Below are positions 28,137 through 36,496 of a DNA stretch of 64,000 nt, one piece after another. This DNA is from Brevibacillus laterosporus (GTDB taxonomy: Bacteria; Bacillota; Bacilli; Brevibacillales; Brevibacillaceae). The DNA lies in NCBI GenBank assembly GCA_007833815.1, contig CP033464.1:2722001-2786000 (forward strand), in the 5' to 3' direction. The position numbers were made by a program, and so were the translations under genes. Position 1 is the first letter of the stretch, and each line of letters opens with the position of its first letter. The notes beneath the pieces are model-generated. The model was not told the origin of the DNA. It saw only the letters and a list, made by a program, of their open reading frames with translations, and searched no databases.

Positions 28137-28504
28137 ATGGAAATTAAAGTAAATCATAAGGGAGATTCAAAAGTTGCCATTATATCAGGCGACAGCGTAA
28201 TTATAAATAACGTAAACGACGCCTTGGATTTAATGGCAAACGTCCGATATAACGGTTGCGAGAAAATGCTGGTGAGAAAAGAGAATATAATTGATGATTT
28301 CTTTGATTTAAAAACAGGCCTTGCGGGTGAGGTTTTACAAAAATAACAAACTACAACATGAAAATTGCAATCGTTGGTGAATTTGAATCATATAACAGTA
28401 AAAGTTTGAATGACTTCATTTACGAATGCAACAAAGGAAAGCAAGTATTTTTCAAAAGAACAGAAGACGAAGCGTTGCATGCACTTCATGGCATAGATTC
28501 TTAA
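28137..28504 (+). pseudogene. DUF4180 protein, frameshifted
   Basis: Starting MEIKVNHKGDSKVAIISGD and continuing through NDALDLMANVRYNGCEKMLV and DFFDLKTGLAGEVLQK, the first part matches DUF4180, a roughly 120-residue family of unknown function. It stops at 28346. One base out of frame the remaining third follows at once (MKIAIVGEFESYNSKSLNDF, later VFFKRTEDEALHALHGIDS) and stops at 28504. A single missing A in the run at 28337-28342 restores a 122-aa protein of normal length. This could be a real mutation in a relic region or a homopolymer error. ATG 28137 has GGAGAGGA upstream. Confidence 0.75.
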
Positions 28505-28529
28505 AAGTGAGCGGTGTCAGATACAGCAT

Positions 28530-28639
28530 TTTTTTCAGTAGAAGCTCTTCACGGCTACATTAATTTCTATAATCAGCAACGGTTTCAATCTCGATTAAAA
28601 AACCTGAGTCCGGTAGAATACCGAACTCAGGCAGCCTAG
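28530..28639 (+). pseudogene. IS3-family transposase OrfB C-terminal remnant
   Basis: Reads [20 protein letters not shown] and then [12 protein letters not shown] before TAG at 28639. The Y-IxFYNxxR and SPVEYR motifs are the C-terminal end of the DDE integrase domain of IS3/IS150 OrfB. The rest of the domain is missing upstream. Confidence 0.75.
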
Positions 28640-28717
28640 ATGGGGCTTGTTTAAAGTTGTCTACTTGACAGCGGTAAGATCAGACCACCTAAACTTGCCA
28701 AGTGGTCTTTATTGTAT

Positions 28718-29572
28718 TTACTCATCTCCTGTTGCCACGGGACTATCCTCATAAGATGACCAATCGCTCCAGCTACCTCCGTATAACATTGCATCGGGTC
28801 GATCGGCTCTCATTAGTGCCAGGAGATTGACGCATGCTGTTACACCTGATCCACAGTAAACTATAATGTGCTTTTGCTTTAATAACTCACCGAAATGGTT
28901 TTGCAACTGCTCTTTCGTTTTTAATGTACCATCTGCTTGTAAGGTGTTTTTGTAAAAGAAGCACTCAGCTCCAGGAATGTGTCCTGCCTTAGAGTCCAAG
29001 GGTTCCACATCACCACGATAACGCTCCGGTGCTCGGGAGTCGAGTAGAGGGGTGGTAGCCTCCCGTTGCTCCACTGCGTGCTTGGTAAGAAGCATATCTG
29101 GTTGGACATTCGCTGTGAAGGAACGAGGCTCTCTATGTAGGATTTCGGTGCTAATGGGATAATTATCTTTGTTCCACGCGGCATAACCGCCGTCCAGTAC
29201 GTACACACTCTCATGTCCCACATAGCGCAACATCCACCACAAGCGAGCTGCCATCGCCATATCTACACCATCATAAGCGACAACGGTGGTATGTTCGTCA
29301 ATACCGATGCGGGAAAATAAATCTTCAATGGCAGAAACGCTCGGTAAAGGATGACGTCCACCGTGACCTTGCTCTGTTTTCGGACCAGATAGGTCTGAAT
29401 CCAGACTAAGATAGATGGCACCCGGAATGTGTCCCGCATCGTATTCCACCCGACCTACATCTGGTTGTCCGAGAATAAACCGGCAGTCCAATATCACTAC
29501 AGATGGATCTTTCAGATGCTCATGAAGCCAACCAGCTTGCACTACGGGGTCTTGCAGCTTATCCTGTAACAT
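28718..29572 (-). CDS. Sulfurtransferase, two rhodanese domains (3-mercaptopyruvate sulfurtransferase type)
   Basis: A 284-aa tandem rhodanese. The first, inactive domain (about 5-145) contains VVILDCRFILG, YDAGHIPGAIYLSLDSDLSG and YVLDGGYAAWN. The second (about 160-284) has TPLLDSRAPERYRGDVEPLD, GHIPGAE and the active-site loop YCGSGVTACVNL. The CGSGVT loop is typical of mercaptopyruvate sulfurtransferases rather than thiosulfate:cyanide ones. ATG 29572 follows AAGAGGGATTGG at proper spacing; the frame is open further upstream (to 29722) but that part does not resemble the family. It diverges from the HAD gene. Confidence 0.9.
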   Translation of the reverse strand: MLQDKLQDPVVQAGWLHEHLKDPSVVILDCRFILGQPDVGRVEYDAGHIPGAIYLSLDSDLSGPKTEQGHGGRHPLPSVSAIEDLFSRIGIDEHTTVVAYDGVDMAMAARLWWMLRYVGHESVYVLDGGYAAWNKDNYPISTEILHREPRSFTANVQPDMLLTKHAVEQREATTPLLDSRAPERYRGDVEPLDSKAGHIPGAECFFYKNTLQADGTLKTKEQLQNHFGELLKQKHIIVYCGSGVTACVNLLALMRADRPDAMLYGGSWSDWSSYEDSPVATGDE

Positions 29573-29794
29573 CCAATCCCTCTTTTCCATAATAGATCGA
29601 AATTTTGCCTTTTTAATACTATAACAGATTAGAAGTTGTTTCGCCTTTGGAAAGGATGGTACATTGGGGTATAGGGAGGGATACAGCCCAACTTCCATAG
29701 GCACATAAGTAGGGAAAGACATAAGGAAGCTTTTTTTGTTTCTGGTAGATTGTCAGGTTCATATATAAACCAGATAAACAGGCAGGAGGATACC

Positions 29795-30448
29795 ATGATA
29801 AAGGCGTTAGTGTTTGATTTTGACGGAACTATCTTGGATACAGAATGGACATTATATCAGTCATTTAAGGAAATCTATGAATCTTATGGAGTAATACTTC
29901 CTATCGATTTATGGTCGCAGGGTGTGGGAAGTGAACTCGTATTTGATCCCTTCGCTCATTTAGAAGAGCTGACCCAAGCCCCAGTAGACCGGGTTGCTAC
30001 AGAAGATAGATGGCTGAATCGTCACCGGGAAATGTTGCAGACAACAGATTTACGACCAGGCGTTCGAGATTATTTGGAAGTAGCGCGATCACACGGATTA
30101 AAAATTGGACTTGCATCCAGCTCCCCACGTTCCTGGGTAGAGCCCCATCTAAAAAAATATGGAATACGAGATTATTTCTCTTGCATTTTTACTAAAGATG
30201 ATGTGCTACAAGTAAAACCTGACCCAGAGCTTTACACAAAAACGCTCTCTTGCCTTGGAGTAAGACCGCATGAAGCGATTGCTGTAGAGGATTCGGTCAC
30301 AGGCGCGATTGCAGCCAAAGCGGCTGGTATGTACTGCATCATTACACCACATGAGCTATCTCGTCAGCATGCTTTTACAGAGTATGATGTTCGCTTGGAG
30401 TCACTTGCAGAGCGACGTTTGGAGCAGGTGTTAGAAGGATTTAAATAA
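29795..30448 (+). CDS. HAD-superfamily phosphatase, beta-phosphoglucomutase-like subfamily
   Basis: A 217-aa hydrolase with the HAD motifs in order: motif I FDFDGTILDTEW (nucleophile Asp near 8), motif II LASSSPRSWVEPHL (near 112), motif III KPDPELYTKTL (Lys near 145) and motif IV AVEDSVTGAIAAKAAGM (near 168). A helical cap lies between I and II. The substrate is probably a sugar phosphate or similar small phosphoester but cannot be specified. ATG 29795 has CAGGAGGATACC upstream. It is close to and divergent from the sulfurtransferase. Confidence 0.88.
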   Translation: MIKALVFDFDGTILDTEWTLYQSFKEIYESYGVILPIDLWSQGVGSELVFDPFAHLEELTQAPVDRVATEDRWLNRHREMLQTTDLRPGVRDYLEVARSHGLKIGLASSSPRSWVEPHLKKYGIRDYFSCIFTKDDVLQVKPDPELYTKTLSCLGVRPHEAIAVEDSVTGAIAAKAAGMYCIITPHELSRQHAFTEYDVRLESLAERRLEQVLEGFK

Positions 30449-30777
30449 GGCTAAGTTGAGCAAGAGCGTGGATTCATGCACGGCTCTATAATAGGAAAAT
30501 ATGATTTTATGTACGATAATTTCAGTTCATTTTCGATTTGGCTCCCTAACGTTTTGTTGGGGAGCTTTAAGTTAAATAACATAAAAAGCTACCGAGGTTT
30601 CTCGACAACCTGAGGCTAGGTTATATTACTATTCAAGTTATAAATCGTATTATTATTTACACCATTATTCCTATGTAAATTCCATGCGAAAACCCTTCTG
30701 ACGGTCCAGCCATTTTCATTAGGTGGGTTGTCTGTCAGAAGGGTTTTTTCAAAAGAGAATGGCTCCAGCAACTGGTG
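30449..30777. other. Intergenic stretch with two terminator-like hairpins
   Basis: A GGCTCCC/GGGGAGC hairpin at about 30539-30567 probably ends the HAD gene. A second, stronger one ends the next gene. No open frame with a ribosome site is present. Confidence 0.5.
30688..30750. terminator. Strong bidirectional terminator
   Basis: AAAACCCTTCTGAC pairs with GTCAGAAGGGTTTTTT. It lies just past the stop of the minus-strand small gene at 30778 and can serve both directions. Confidence 0.85.
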
Positions 30778-31014
30778 CTATTGACGTTTGCCAAGGAACA
30801 CGACATCTTCATCATCTGAGATAGAATGCTCGCGTGGTTTGTTCTGGACAGAACTGTTCTGATGCGACATGGTACTGGTAAAGACACGAGGATTACCGTC
30901 ATTTTTCAGTCCTTTAATAAATCGACCAGCTTTCCCTGCTATAACAAGTGCCACCACGGCAATCAATACAATCGGTATCAAGGCTAACATCGCCAAAATG
31001 AGTAAGAATTTCAT
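30778..31014 (-). CDS. Small membrane-anchored protein, 78 aa
   Basis: The N-terminal membrane helix (MKFLLILAMLALIPIVLIAV) is followed by a cytoplasmic-looking tail with basic residues (KAGRFIKGLKNDGNPR) and an acidic patch SDDEDVVFLGKRQ at the end. ATG 31014 has AGGGGAGACAG upstream. It lies downstream of the DUF2621 gene with 56 bases between, so the two are probably one transcript. The family is not recognised. Confidence 0.65.
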   Translation of the reverse strand: MKFLLILAMLALIPIVLIAVVALVIAGKAGRFIKGLKNDGNPRVFTSTMSHQNSSVQNKPREHSISDDEDVVFLGKRQ

Positions 31015-31070
31015 CTCTGTCTCCCCTTTAAGTCGGCTAGTAATATATACGAAACAGGAGCACAGAAGTT

Positions 31071-31499
31071 TCAGGCTTGTAAATATTTTTGATAAGGGGT
31101 AAAGTCAATCTCTTTTTCTTTCAAATGAGCAATTAAAAATTTGTGATCACGTTTTGGAGTGGCAATAATGTAGCCACGAATGATCAGCTCTGTAGTCATG
31201 TGGTCCACTTTTTCATCCAGTGCCAACTGACCAATTTTTGCAGCAATGGTGCGCCTCGCTACCGGGCGGAATAATTCAGGAACAGGGTGTACTAGTTCGT
31301 TTAACAACTTCAGGCCTTCATCGTCCCACATGTGCCGTGTCTGATCAATAAAGTGATCTTGCCAATCCAAATCAGATTTACCATCTTGTTTTGGCATTGA
31401 TTTTAGAAATTTTCGGAACATAAAATAGCCACCAATGGCAAACAGTCCAACCAACACAATGGTCCAACCGATAATAAACCAGGAAAACATTCCGTTCAC
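31071..31499 (-). CDS. DUF2621 family membrane protein (YneK-like)
   Basis: A 142-aa protein with one N-terminal membrane helix (MFSWFIIGWTIVLVGLFAIG) and a conserved soluble domain LDWQDHFIDQTRHMWDDEGL followed by RPVARRTIAAKIGQLAL, matching DUF2621, a family of bacilli that includes B. subtilis YneK. Function unknown. GTG 31499 follows GAGGTG at acceptable spacing; no better ATG exists upstream. It is probably cotranscribed with the small membrane protein downstream. Confidence 0.8.
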   Translation of the reverse strand: MNGMFSWFIIGWTIVLVGLFAIGGYFMFRKFLKSMPKQDGKSDLDWQDHFIDQTRHMWDDEGLKLLNELVHPVPELFRPVARRTIAAKIGQLALDEKVDHMTTELIIRGYIIATPKRDHKFLIAHLKEKEIDFTPYQKYLQA

Positions 31500-31736
31500 A
31501 AGCTACACCTCGTTATCGTTATGCTTCTTACTATCCGTAATTCAACTATTATCCTAACGTTTTCATTGTACAACAAATATTCCGTTTTTTTAAGAGGAGG
31601 AGTACAAAGAAACTAGCGAAATGCAAACCATCTCTCTACAGTGATTCGCCTATTTAAGGATTTTCTCTTTCCAATTCTACATGAAATGAGTAAGATAGAT
31701 AGTACAATAGCTGTTGGAAAAAGGGGGCTCGTGCCT

Positions 31737-32108
31737 ATGTTTACACTTGGACAACGGGTAATTATCACAGCAGATTCCTTTGAACAATCGTTGCCAATCG
31801 GAGAACATGCCTATCTTATCGGCCGCGATCGCAACCCGGATTCGGCTTTTGACTGGTTGATTCGTGTCCCAAAATACGATCGACATTTTCCTGTGACGGA
31901 TAAAGATATCTCTTTAGAAGAGACGATTTGGGAAGAAGCAGCTGAGCGAGCGCAGCATGAAGCTTTGCTTGATTTTGCTTTGGCCACCAAAAATGAAGCT
32001 TTGTTTCGTAAAGTGGTAGGTCTTGCTGACGAAGAGCCCGAACAAGGTGCGACAAAGGAAACAACTGAGGAATTTATTCGTAAAGTAAATATGAAAGCAT
32101 GGATATAA
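31737..32108 (+). CDS. Hypothetical protein, about 123 aa, possibly IDEAL-like C-terminal part
   Basis: Begins MFTLGQRVIITADSFEQSLP, a beta-rich N-terminal half reminiscent of a small barrel (GEHAYLIGRDRNPDSAFDWL, then IRVPKYDRHF). An acidic helical half with EALLDFALATKNEALFRKVV follows. The helix resembles the IDEAL domain pattern (short helix with leucines and FR), but the match is weak. ATG 31737 is chosen since AAAGGGGG lies nine bases upstream. It precedes a TPR gene by about 190 bases in the same direction. Confidence 0.6.
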   Translation: MFTLGQRVIITADSFEQSLPIGEHAYLIGRDRNPDSAFDWLIRVPKYDRHFPVTDKDISLEETIWEEAAERAQHEALLDFALATKNEALFRKVVGLADEEPEQGATKETTEEFIRKVNMKAWI

Positions 32109-32297
32109 GTTGCCTACCAGAATGATTTCCCAATCGGGCCAAAAGGAAGGGAGGCTTGGGGAGATCATTTTGTATTTCGATTCCTTCTGGTAGCAGGAAT
32201 TGCAAGGGTATAACAAGAAATCAGTTAGAGAAGAGATAGATCATTAAAAACTAGGTGACGAAGCTTGTTTCGCCAAGGAAAGAGAGGCCCTTTAGCC

Positions 32298-33248
32298 ATG
32301 TCAGATTTTATTGAATTTCAAAACGAAGATGGACAGAGTATGCAGTTATCCCGCGAGGATTTTCAAGATAAAATCATTCCGAAGTATATGGACCTGTACT
32401 GGAATGAAAATGAAAAATTACGAGAATTTGCTATGGAGTTGGTACGTCAGGAATTTCCTGAACAAGCTTCTAAAGCAGCGGATCGTTTATTAGAATTGTA
32501 TGGTCCGATTGAACCTGCGATGATTTTCCGCTCCATTGTACATATGCAAGTGGGGGAATTTCCTGAGGCACAGAAATTATTGCATGAAACAATTGACCAA
32601 TATCCTGAATCAGCTACCGCTCATCTTAATCTAGCCCGCTTGTATGCACATGCGAGTGATGATCATACAGCGGGTTTGTTGTTGCAAAAGTCATTGCTCA
32701 TCGATCCAAACCAAGATAGTGGTTTGGAATGGTTGACTAACTCTTTTATGGAAGCAGGCAAAAAGGAGGAGCTGTATCAATATTTAACAGAACTTGGCAA
32801 TCGAGAAGGAGCATGGCGTCCCCATTATGTCTTGGCACTTGTCGCTTTAAAGGAAGGCGATCTCTTGACTGCTATGAAGATGTTTAAGGAAACACTAGAT
32901 AAAGTGAATGGTCATGAAGAAATCGTGATGAACGTGACAGGTGAACTGGGACAAGCAGGGTACGTCTATCAGTTGATCCAGATAAGTGAGCAATATTGGA
33001 AACCAAGCTTTGAACGCCCTTATGCCGGCTTTAACTACATCAATGCCCTCTTGCAAACAGATGAGACAAAAAAGGCCATTGAGGTACTAAAAGAATTAGT
33101 CGAACATACACGCGAAGAGTTTAAGCCAGCGGTACAAGAGTATGTGGACAAATTTCCACAAGAGCTTCTTGAGGCACATCAAGCAGACGATAAAAATGCT
33201 GTATCTGCCAACGGAGATGAAAAGAAACCTTGGTGGAAGGTTTGGTAA
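32298..33248 (+). CDS. Tetratricopeptide-repeat protein, about 316 aa
   Basis: A soluble, acidic helical-repeat protein. TPR-like units span about residues 45-250: LYGPIEPAMIFRSIVHMQVG, YPESATAHLNLARLYAHASD, then ALVALKEGDLLTAMKMFKET. The start MSDFIEFQNEDGQSMQLSRE is polar, and the tail (ADDKNAVSANGDEKKPWWKVW) is a linker ending in an aromatic-basic tip. TPR proteins mediate protein contacts; no catalytic motif is seen. ATG 32298 is preferred over TTG 32265, with GAAAGAGAGG upstream. Partners are not evident. Confidence 0.75.
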   Translation: MSDFIEFQNEDGQSMQLSREDFQDKIIPKYMDLYWNENEKLREFAMELVRQEFPEQASKAADRLLELYGPIEPAMIFRSIVHMQVGEFPEAQKLLHETIDQYPESATAHLNLARLYAHASDDHTAGLLLQKSLLIDPNQDSGLEWLTNSFMEAGKKEELYQYLTELGNREGAWRPHYVLALVALKEGDLLTAMKMFKETLDKVNGHEEIVMNVTGELGQAGYVYQLIQISEQYWKPSFERPYAGFNYINALLQTDETKKAIEVLKELVEHTREEFKPAVQEYVDKFPQELLEAHQADDKNAVSANGDEKKPWWKVW

Positions 33249-33402
33249 TAGGAAATACAGGAATGTAAACAAGGCTCGGTTTTCCTTTGCGGGAAGATCG
33301 GGTCTTGTTTTGTGTTTTACCGGATGTTCGCAGAGTCAACAGTTTATTGACAAGATCATCTGGCGCCGTAGATAAAAAGGTGATAAAATACAATTGTATA
33401 TT

Positions 33403-33417
33403 TGATAATGATTATCA
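33403..33417. promoter_or_regulatory. Perfect 7-1-7 Fur box upstream of the nitroreductase
   Basis: TGATAATGATTATCA is an exact match to the bacillar Fur consensus TGATAATNATTATCA. It lies about 105 bases before the nitroreductase start with no other gene between. Known: Fur represses iron-uptake and iron-reduction genes when iron is sufficient. Confidence 0.85.
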
Positions 33418-33520
33418 TTTTTATTTGCAAATAAAAAATGACCAACTACATGTTATTGCCTACACACATAAAGAACAGCATCATAATCTTCAGACTGAAA
33501 ACCACTGGGGAGGAATATAT

Positions 33521-34123
33521 ATGGCAGAAGCAACGCAAACGCTGGCAACGCTTATTACATCGAGAAGATCAGTACGACAAACTCAAAACACTCCACTTCC
33601 TATGGAGTCGATTCATGAAATTTTGGAACAGGCAGCGTATGCTCCTTTTCATAGCGAAGTAGAGCCTTGGGCAGTCAAAATAGCTTCGACTGAGCAGGAA
33701 AAGAAATATTTTTTCCAATGTGTCTTTAACAGTTACGAGCGTATTGGTATTTTTGAATCATATACGGATGAGAAAAAAGAGAAAGTAAAAGAATCGTACA
33801 GGGAGTATTTTGAAGGTACGCCCGTTTCTATCCTGGTAGCAACCGATGTGTTTGACCATGAAAAAAAGGATTTTGAATCAGTTGGAGCTACTTGCGCATT
33901 TATCCAAAACGTTCAACTATTGTGCTGGGAGAAGAATATTGGGGCTGTGTGGCGAACCAATCCTTATATTTTTGATCCAGAATTTATAAAGGAAATGGGA
34001 TTTACTTCCAAACAAAAAATTGTAGGTTCTCTTCATTTAGGTTATCCACAACAAGTACCTAAAGCAAAGGAACGCCGTTCGCTGGATCAATGGGTGTCTC
34101 GCGTTCATGTGGGCGCCGAATAA
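33521..34123 (+). CDS. Nitroreductase-family FMN oxidoreductase, Fur-controlled
   Basis: A 200-aa flavoprotein of the nitroreductase family. Features are the N-terminal FMN-phosphate site TLITSRRSVRQTQNTPL (Arg-Arg-Ser-Val/Ile-Arg), the helix ILEQAAYAPFHSEVEPWAV, and the C-terminal IVGSLHLGYPQQVPKAKERR, where GxLxLGYP is the family hallmark. It should be a dimeric NAD(P)H-dependent reductase. A perfect Fur box upstream suggests a role when iron is scarce, for example reducing ferric chelates, but this is inference. ATG 33521 has GGGGAGGAATAT. The open frame upstream of it (from 33287) crosses the Fur box and is not coding. Confidence 0.87.
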   Translation: MAEATQTLATLITSRRSVRQTQNTPLPMESIHEILEQAAYAPFHSEVEPWAVKIASTEQEKKYFFQCVFNSYERIGIFESYTDEKKEKVKESYREYFEGTPVSILVATDVFDHEKKDFESVGATCAFIQNVQLLCWEKNIGAVWRTNPYIFDPEFIKEMGFTSKQKIVGSLHLGYPQQVPKAKERRSLDQWVSRVHVGAE

Positions 34124-34148
34124 CAACTAGATCAACAAGGGTAAGCTC

Positions 34149-34188
34149 AACATTCCATTTATCACTGGTGCGTGATGCTGGAATGTTT
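34149..34188 (+). terminator. Terminator after the nitroreductase
   Basis: AACATTCCA pairs with TGGAATGTT, with ATCAC/GTGAT extending the stem, followed by TTTTTGTTG. Confidence 0.8.
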
Positions 34189-34327
34189 TTTGTTGTTTTT
34201 CGTGAAGTAGCAGGTAAGGAGTATAAATGATCTTGCATAATCTTGTGATTTAAGCAAGGAAAGATATACTTAATTTGTTTCCTGAGAAACAAAAAGAGGT
34301 ATCCGAATGGTAAAGGAGAGAAGATAA

Positions 34328-34804
34328 ATGATTACACAACAAATCGTAGGAAAGTGGCAAAAGCTACTGCACAAACATGAGGAAAACATCAAAAAGAATC
34401 AGACTAGCTTAATGAACTCCATTCGAGAGCTGGATGGACAGACAGGAGAACTGACTTTATCTGAGCTGCATGTTATCGCTTGCATTGGAAAGCAAGGGCA
34501 GGTAAATGTAACGGCCATTTCCCAAGAGATGGATATGACTCGTGGAGCTATTTCTAAAATTAGTACCAAATTATTGCAGAGAGGATTTCTACTTAAAAAA
34601 CAACGAGCGGACAACCAAAAAGAGGTTCATTTTCAGTTAACATCCACGGGCGAAGAGATATTTCGTGTGCATGAAGAGTTACATGAACAGGCTGAGAAAC
34701 GAGTGGAGGGGTTTCTACAAAAATACTCCTGTTCTGAGCTAGATTTCATCGATCGTCTGCTGACCGATGCCATCGCAGAACATACGAACAAGCAGAGAGA
34801 ATAG
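34328..34804 (+). CDS. MarR-family transcriptional regulator
   Basis: A 158-aa winged-helix regulator. The recognition region is LSELHVIACIGKQGQVNVTA followed by ISQEMDMTRGAISKISTKLL, then the wing RGFLLKKQRADNQKEVHFQL. Helices at both ends (1-35 and 120-158) would form the dimer interface. Ligand and targets are unknown. It sits just upstream of the radical SAM cluster in the same direction (about 200 bases before the first maturase frame) and could be its local regulator, or could belong to the nitroreductase. ATG 34328 has AAAGGAGAGAAG upstream. Confidence 0.88.
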   Translation: MITQQIVGKWQKLLHKHEENIKKNQTSLMNSIRELDGQTGELTLSELHVIACIGKQGQVNVTAISQEMDMTRGAISKISTKLLQRGFLLKKQRADNQKEVHFQLTSTGEEIFRVHEELHEQAEKRVEGFLQKYSCSELDFIDRLLTDAIAEHTNKQRE

Positions 34805-35009
34805 GGCATTTTCAATTTGTGAGAAGGAAATCTTGAGTTTTAAAACAAAATGGATCTTGTATACGTTAGCAATCAAGTGCGTTAGTAGGATCGCAATCCC
34901 AAAATATTTACACGCTTTTCGGGAAGTATTTCTTGGTTTTTGTTCTTTCGTGTGTTACAAGGGATCGGCGTATTCCTACGTGCTATAAATCAATCCTTTC
35001 ACTCTACTG

Positions 35010-36192
35010 GTGAGCATCCCTTCTTTTTTGTTTTATTCGTTATTCTTGATGGCGAAAGTCAGTGAAAGTAAAATTGATACGTTTACCTGTAATCTGCGTT
35101 GTCCCAACTGCTATGAAGGCCTCGATATTAGATCGTCTAAAACCGCTATGACGAAGGAACAAATTCATCAGATGTTTTCTTCTATGGATCAACTCATTCA
35201 AGAACGGGGAGCAACCTCCGTACACCTACAATATTTCGGAGGAGAACCATTTTTACGATCGAACAAAGCGATTGTGGAGGACATCACGCTACAAGCTGTT
35301 GAGCGAGGATGGACGATTTCTGGTATAACGAATGGTACGCAAATCGATCAGTATTTTGATCTGTTTTCCAGAATACCAGGCAAGGTCGATCAGATTCAAA
35401 TTACCATGGACGGGCCAGAGGAAATACACAACCAGCTACGTATTCGTGCTGACGGTGGTGGAACCTACTTACAAATTTGCCGGAATGTCACTATTAGAGC
35501 TTAACATTCCTGTTCTGCTACGTGTGAATACAGGTACCGATAATGTGAGCCATCTGCCTAGAATGTTTGCCGAATTTGAACAAATGGGTTGGACTGCTTC
35601 CCCACATTTTATGTGTCAGATTGCTCCGATAAATGATCATGCCTGTACGGGGTGTGTACCTAATTATCAGCCAGAATTTAAGCTTTTAACACAATTACAC
35701 GAGACGTTCGGTGATTGGGAAGTAGCTCGAGATCGCTATCGACTAGCATTAGGCTATGATATGGAAAGAAGAACCAGCTTATTAAGACAGGCGATCTATG
35801 GCAAGGATTCAATCATGTGGAGAGGGGAAAGTATTGATTTAACTGGGTGTAGTGCATCCAAGCACCATTATGTGGTCTATGGCGCAGAGGGTTTCATTTA
35901 TGCCTGTCCTGAATCGGTGGGGAATAAAGAGGCAGCGATTGGTCACTATAGCCCTGAGCATTTTATTGATCGCAATAAGTGGAACAAATGGGATTTAAAT
36001 ATTTCAAATACAAGTAAATGCTCTGAGTGTAATATTGCTCCGGTATGTGGAGGAGCCTGTCCGTGGCATGGTTTCCATAGTAGTAAGGAAGATGCCTATG
36101 AGCCACACTGTAATTTTGCTCAGCAGACAATGAAAACCTATCTGGATCAGAATAGACAGAGAATCTTGGACTTGTTGGCGGTGAATCAGTAA
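35010..36192 (+). CDS. Radical SAM/SPASM peptide maturase 1, frameshifted and possibly short at the N-terminus
   Basis: The first frame (35010-35504) holds the radical SAM cluster motif CNLRCPNCYEG (CxxxCxxC), the FGGEPFLRS motif and QITMDGPEEIHNQLRIRADG. It then stops. A second frame continues without loss: LLELNIPVLLRVNTGTDNV through to the SPASM motif CSECNIAPVCGGACPWHGF and a stop at 36192. The break lies near 35490 and needs one base removed or two added. Such enzymes make thioether or C-C links in peptides. Compared with maturase 2 the first ~90 residues are absent and no ribosome site precedes GTG 35010 or ATG 35049, so the 5' end may also be damaged. A precursor-like gene follows directly. 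Confidence 0.8.
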
Positions 36193-36280
36193 GTCTTGAA
36201 TAGAAAAGGAAACTGTCATTGGCAATTAGTAAAATTGCTGTCTTACTTTACGTAGTTAGCCTTGAAGGGAGGTGATACAT

Positions 36281-36415
36281 ATGAAATCTTTGAACAATAA
36301 AATCTGGACAAAATTGTCTGTAAAAGAGATTGAAAATTCAAACTACCAAGCAAGTTGCTGTCTGATTGCCAAAGTTAATATCGATGAAGGAAGTACACCA
36401 AATTCAAAAAATTAG
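36281..36415 (+). CDS. Putative RiPP precursor peptide, 44 aa, with a Cys-Cys pair
   Basis: A small gene with an excellent ribosome site (GGGAGGTGAT, five bases before ATG 36281), lying between two radical SAM/SPASM maturases. The peptide has a basic/acidic leader-like part MKSLNNKIWTKLSVKEIENS, then NYQASCCLIAKVNIDEGSTP and a four-residue end. The only cysteines are 26 and 27. Size, position and a downstream hairpin match precursors of sactipeptide/ranthipeptide-type natural products. I do not know a named family with this sequence. The modified residues and the leader cleavage site cannot be told from sequence. Confidence 0.75.
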   Translation: MKSLNNKIWTKLSVKEIENSNYQASCCLIAKVNIDEGSTPNSKN

Positions 36416-36427
36416 TAACTTTTGGGA

Positions 36428-36453
36428 GAGAGAAACCGTTTATGGTTTCTCTC
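36428..36453 (+). terminator. Hairpin between precursor gene and maturase 2
   Basis: GAGAGAAACC pairs perfectly with GGTTTCTCTC around a six-base loop, 12 bases after the precursor stop. The tail CTTCTC is not a strong T-run. Hairpins like this often set a high ratio of precursor to enzyme mRNA by partial termination or 3'-end protection. Confidence 0.7.
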
Positions 36454-36496
36454 CTTCTCAATCGCTTACTTGATACCCAAATAGGGGGATACTAAT

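Larger units (their letters stand above)
27260..28670 (+). mobile_element. Decayed IS3-family element with its transposase core replaced by other sequence
   Basis: Both ends of an IS3-type element are recognisable while the middle is not. The left part has TGACCCAGTAAATTGAGACA at 27260, a strong hairpin (27284-27332) and a broken orfA start. The right part has the orfB C-terminus (to 28639) and an end whose complement reads TGTCAAGTAGACAACTTTAAAC. The ends are only loosely similar as inverted repeats. The 1.4-kb span is the usual size for IS3, but the interior carries a broken DUF4180 gene and unidentified sequence instead of the DDE core. Confidence 0.55.

Noticed and set aside
33287-33520. 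Extended N-terminus for the nitroreductase
   Set aside because: It would read through the Fur box and promoter; ATG 33521 has a strong ribosome site and matches the family start.
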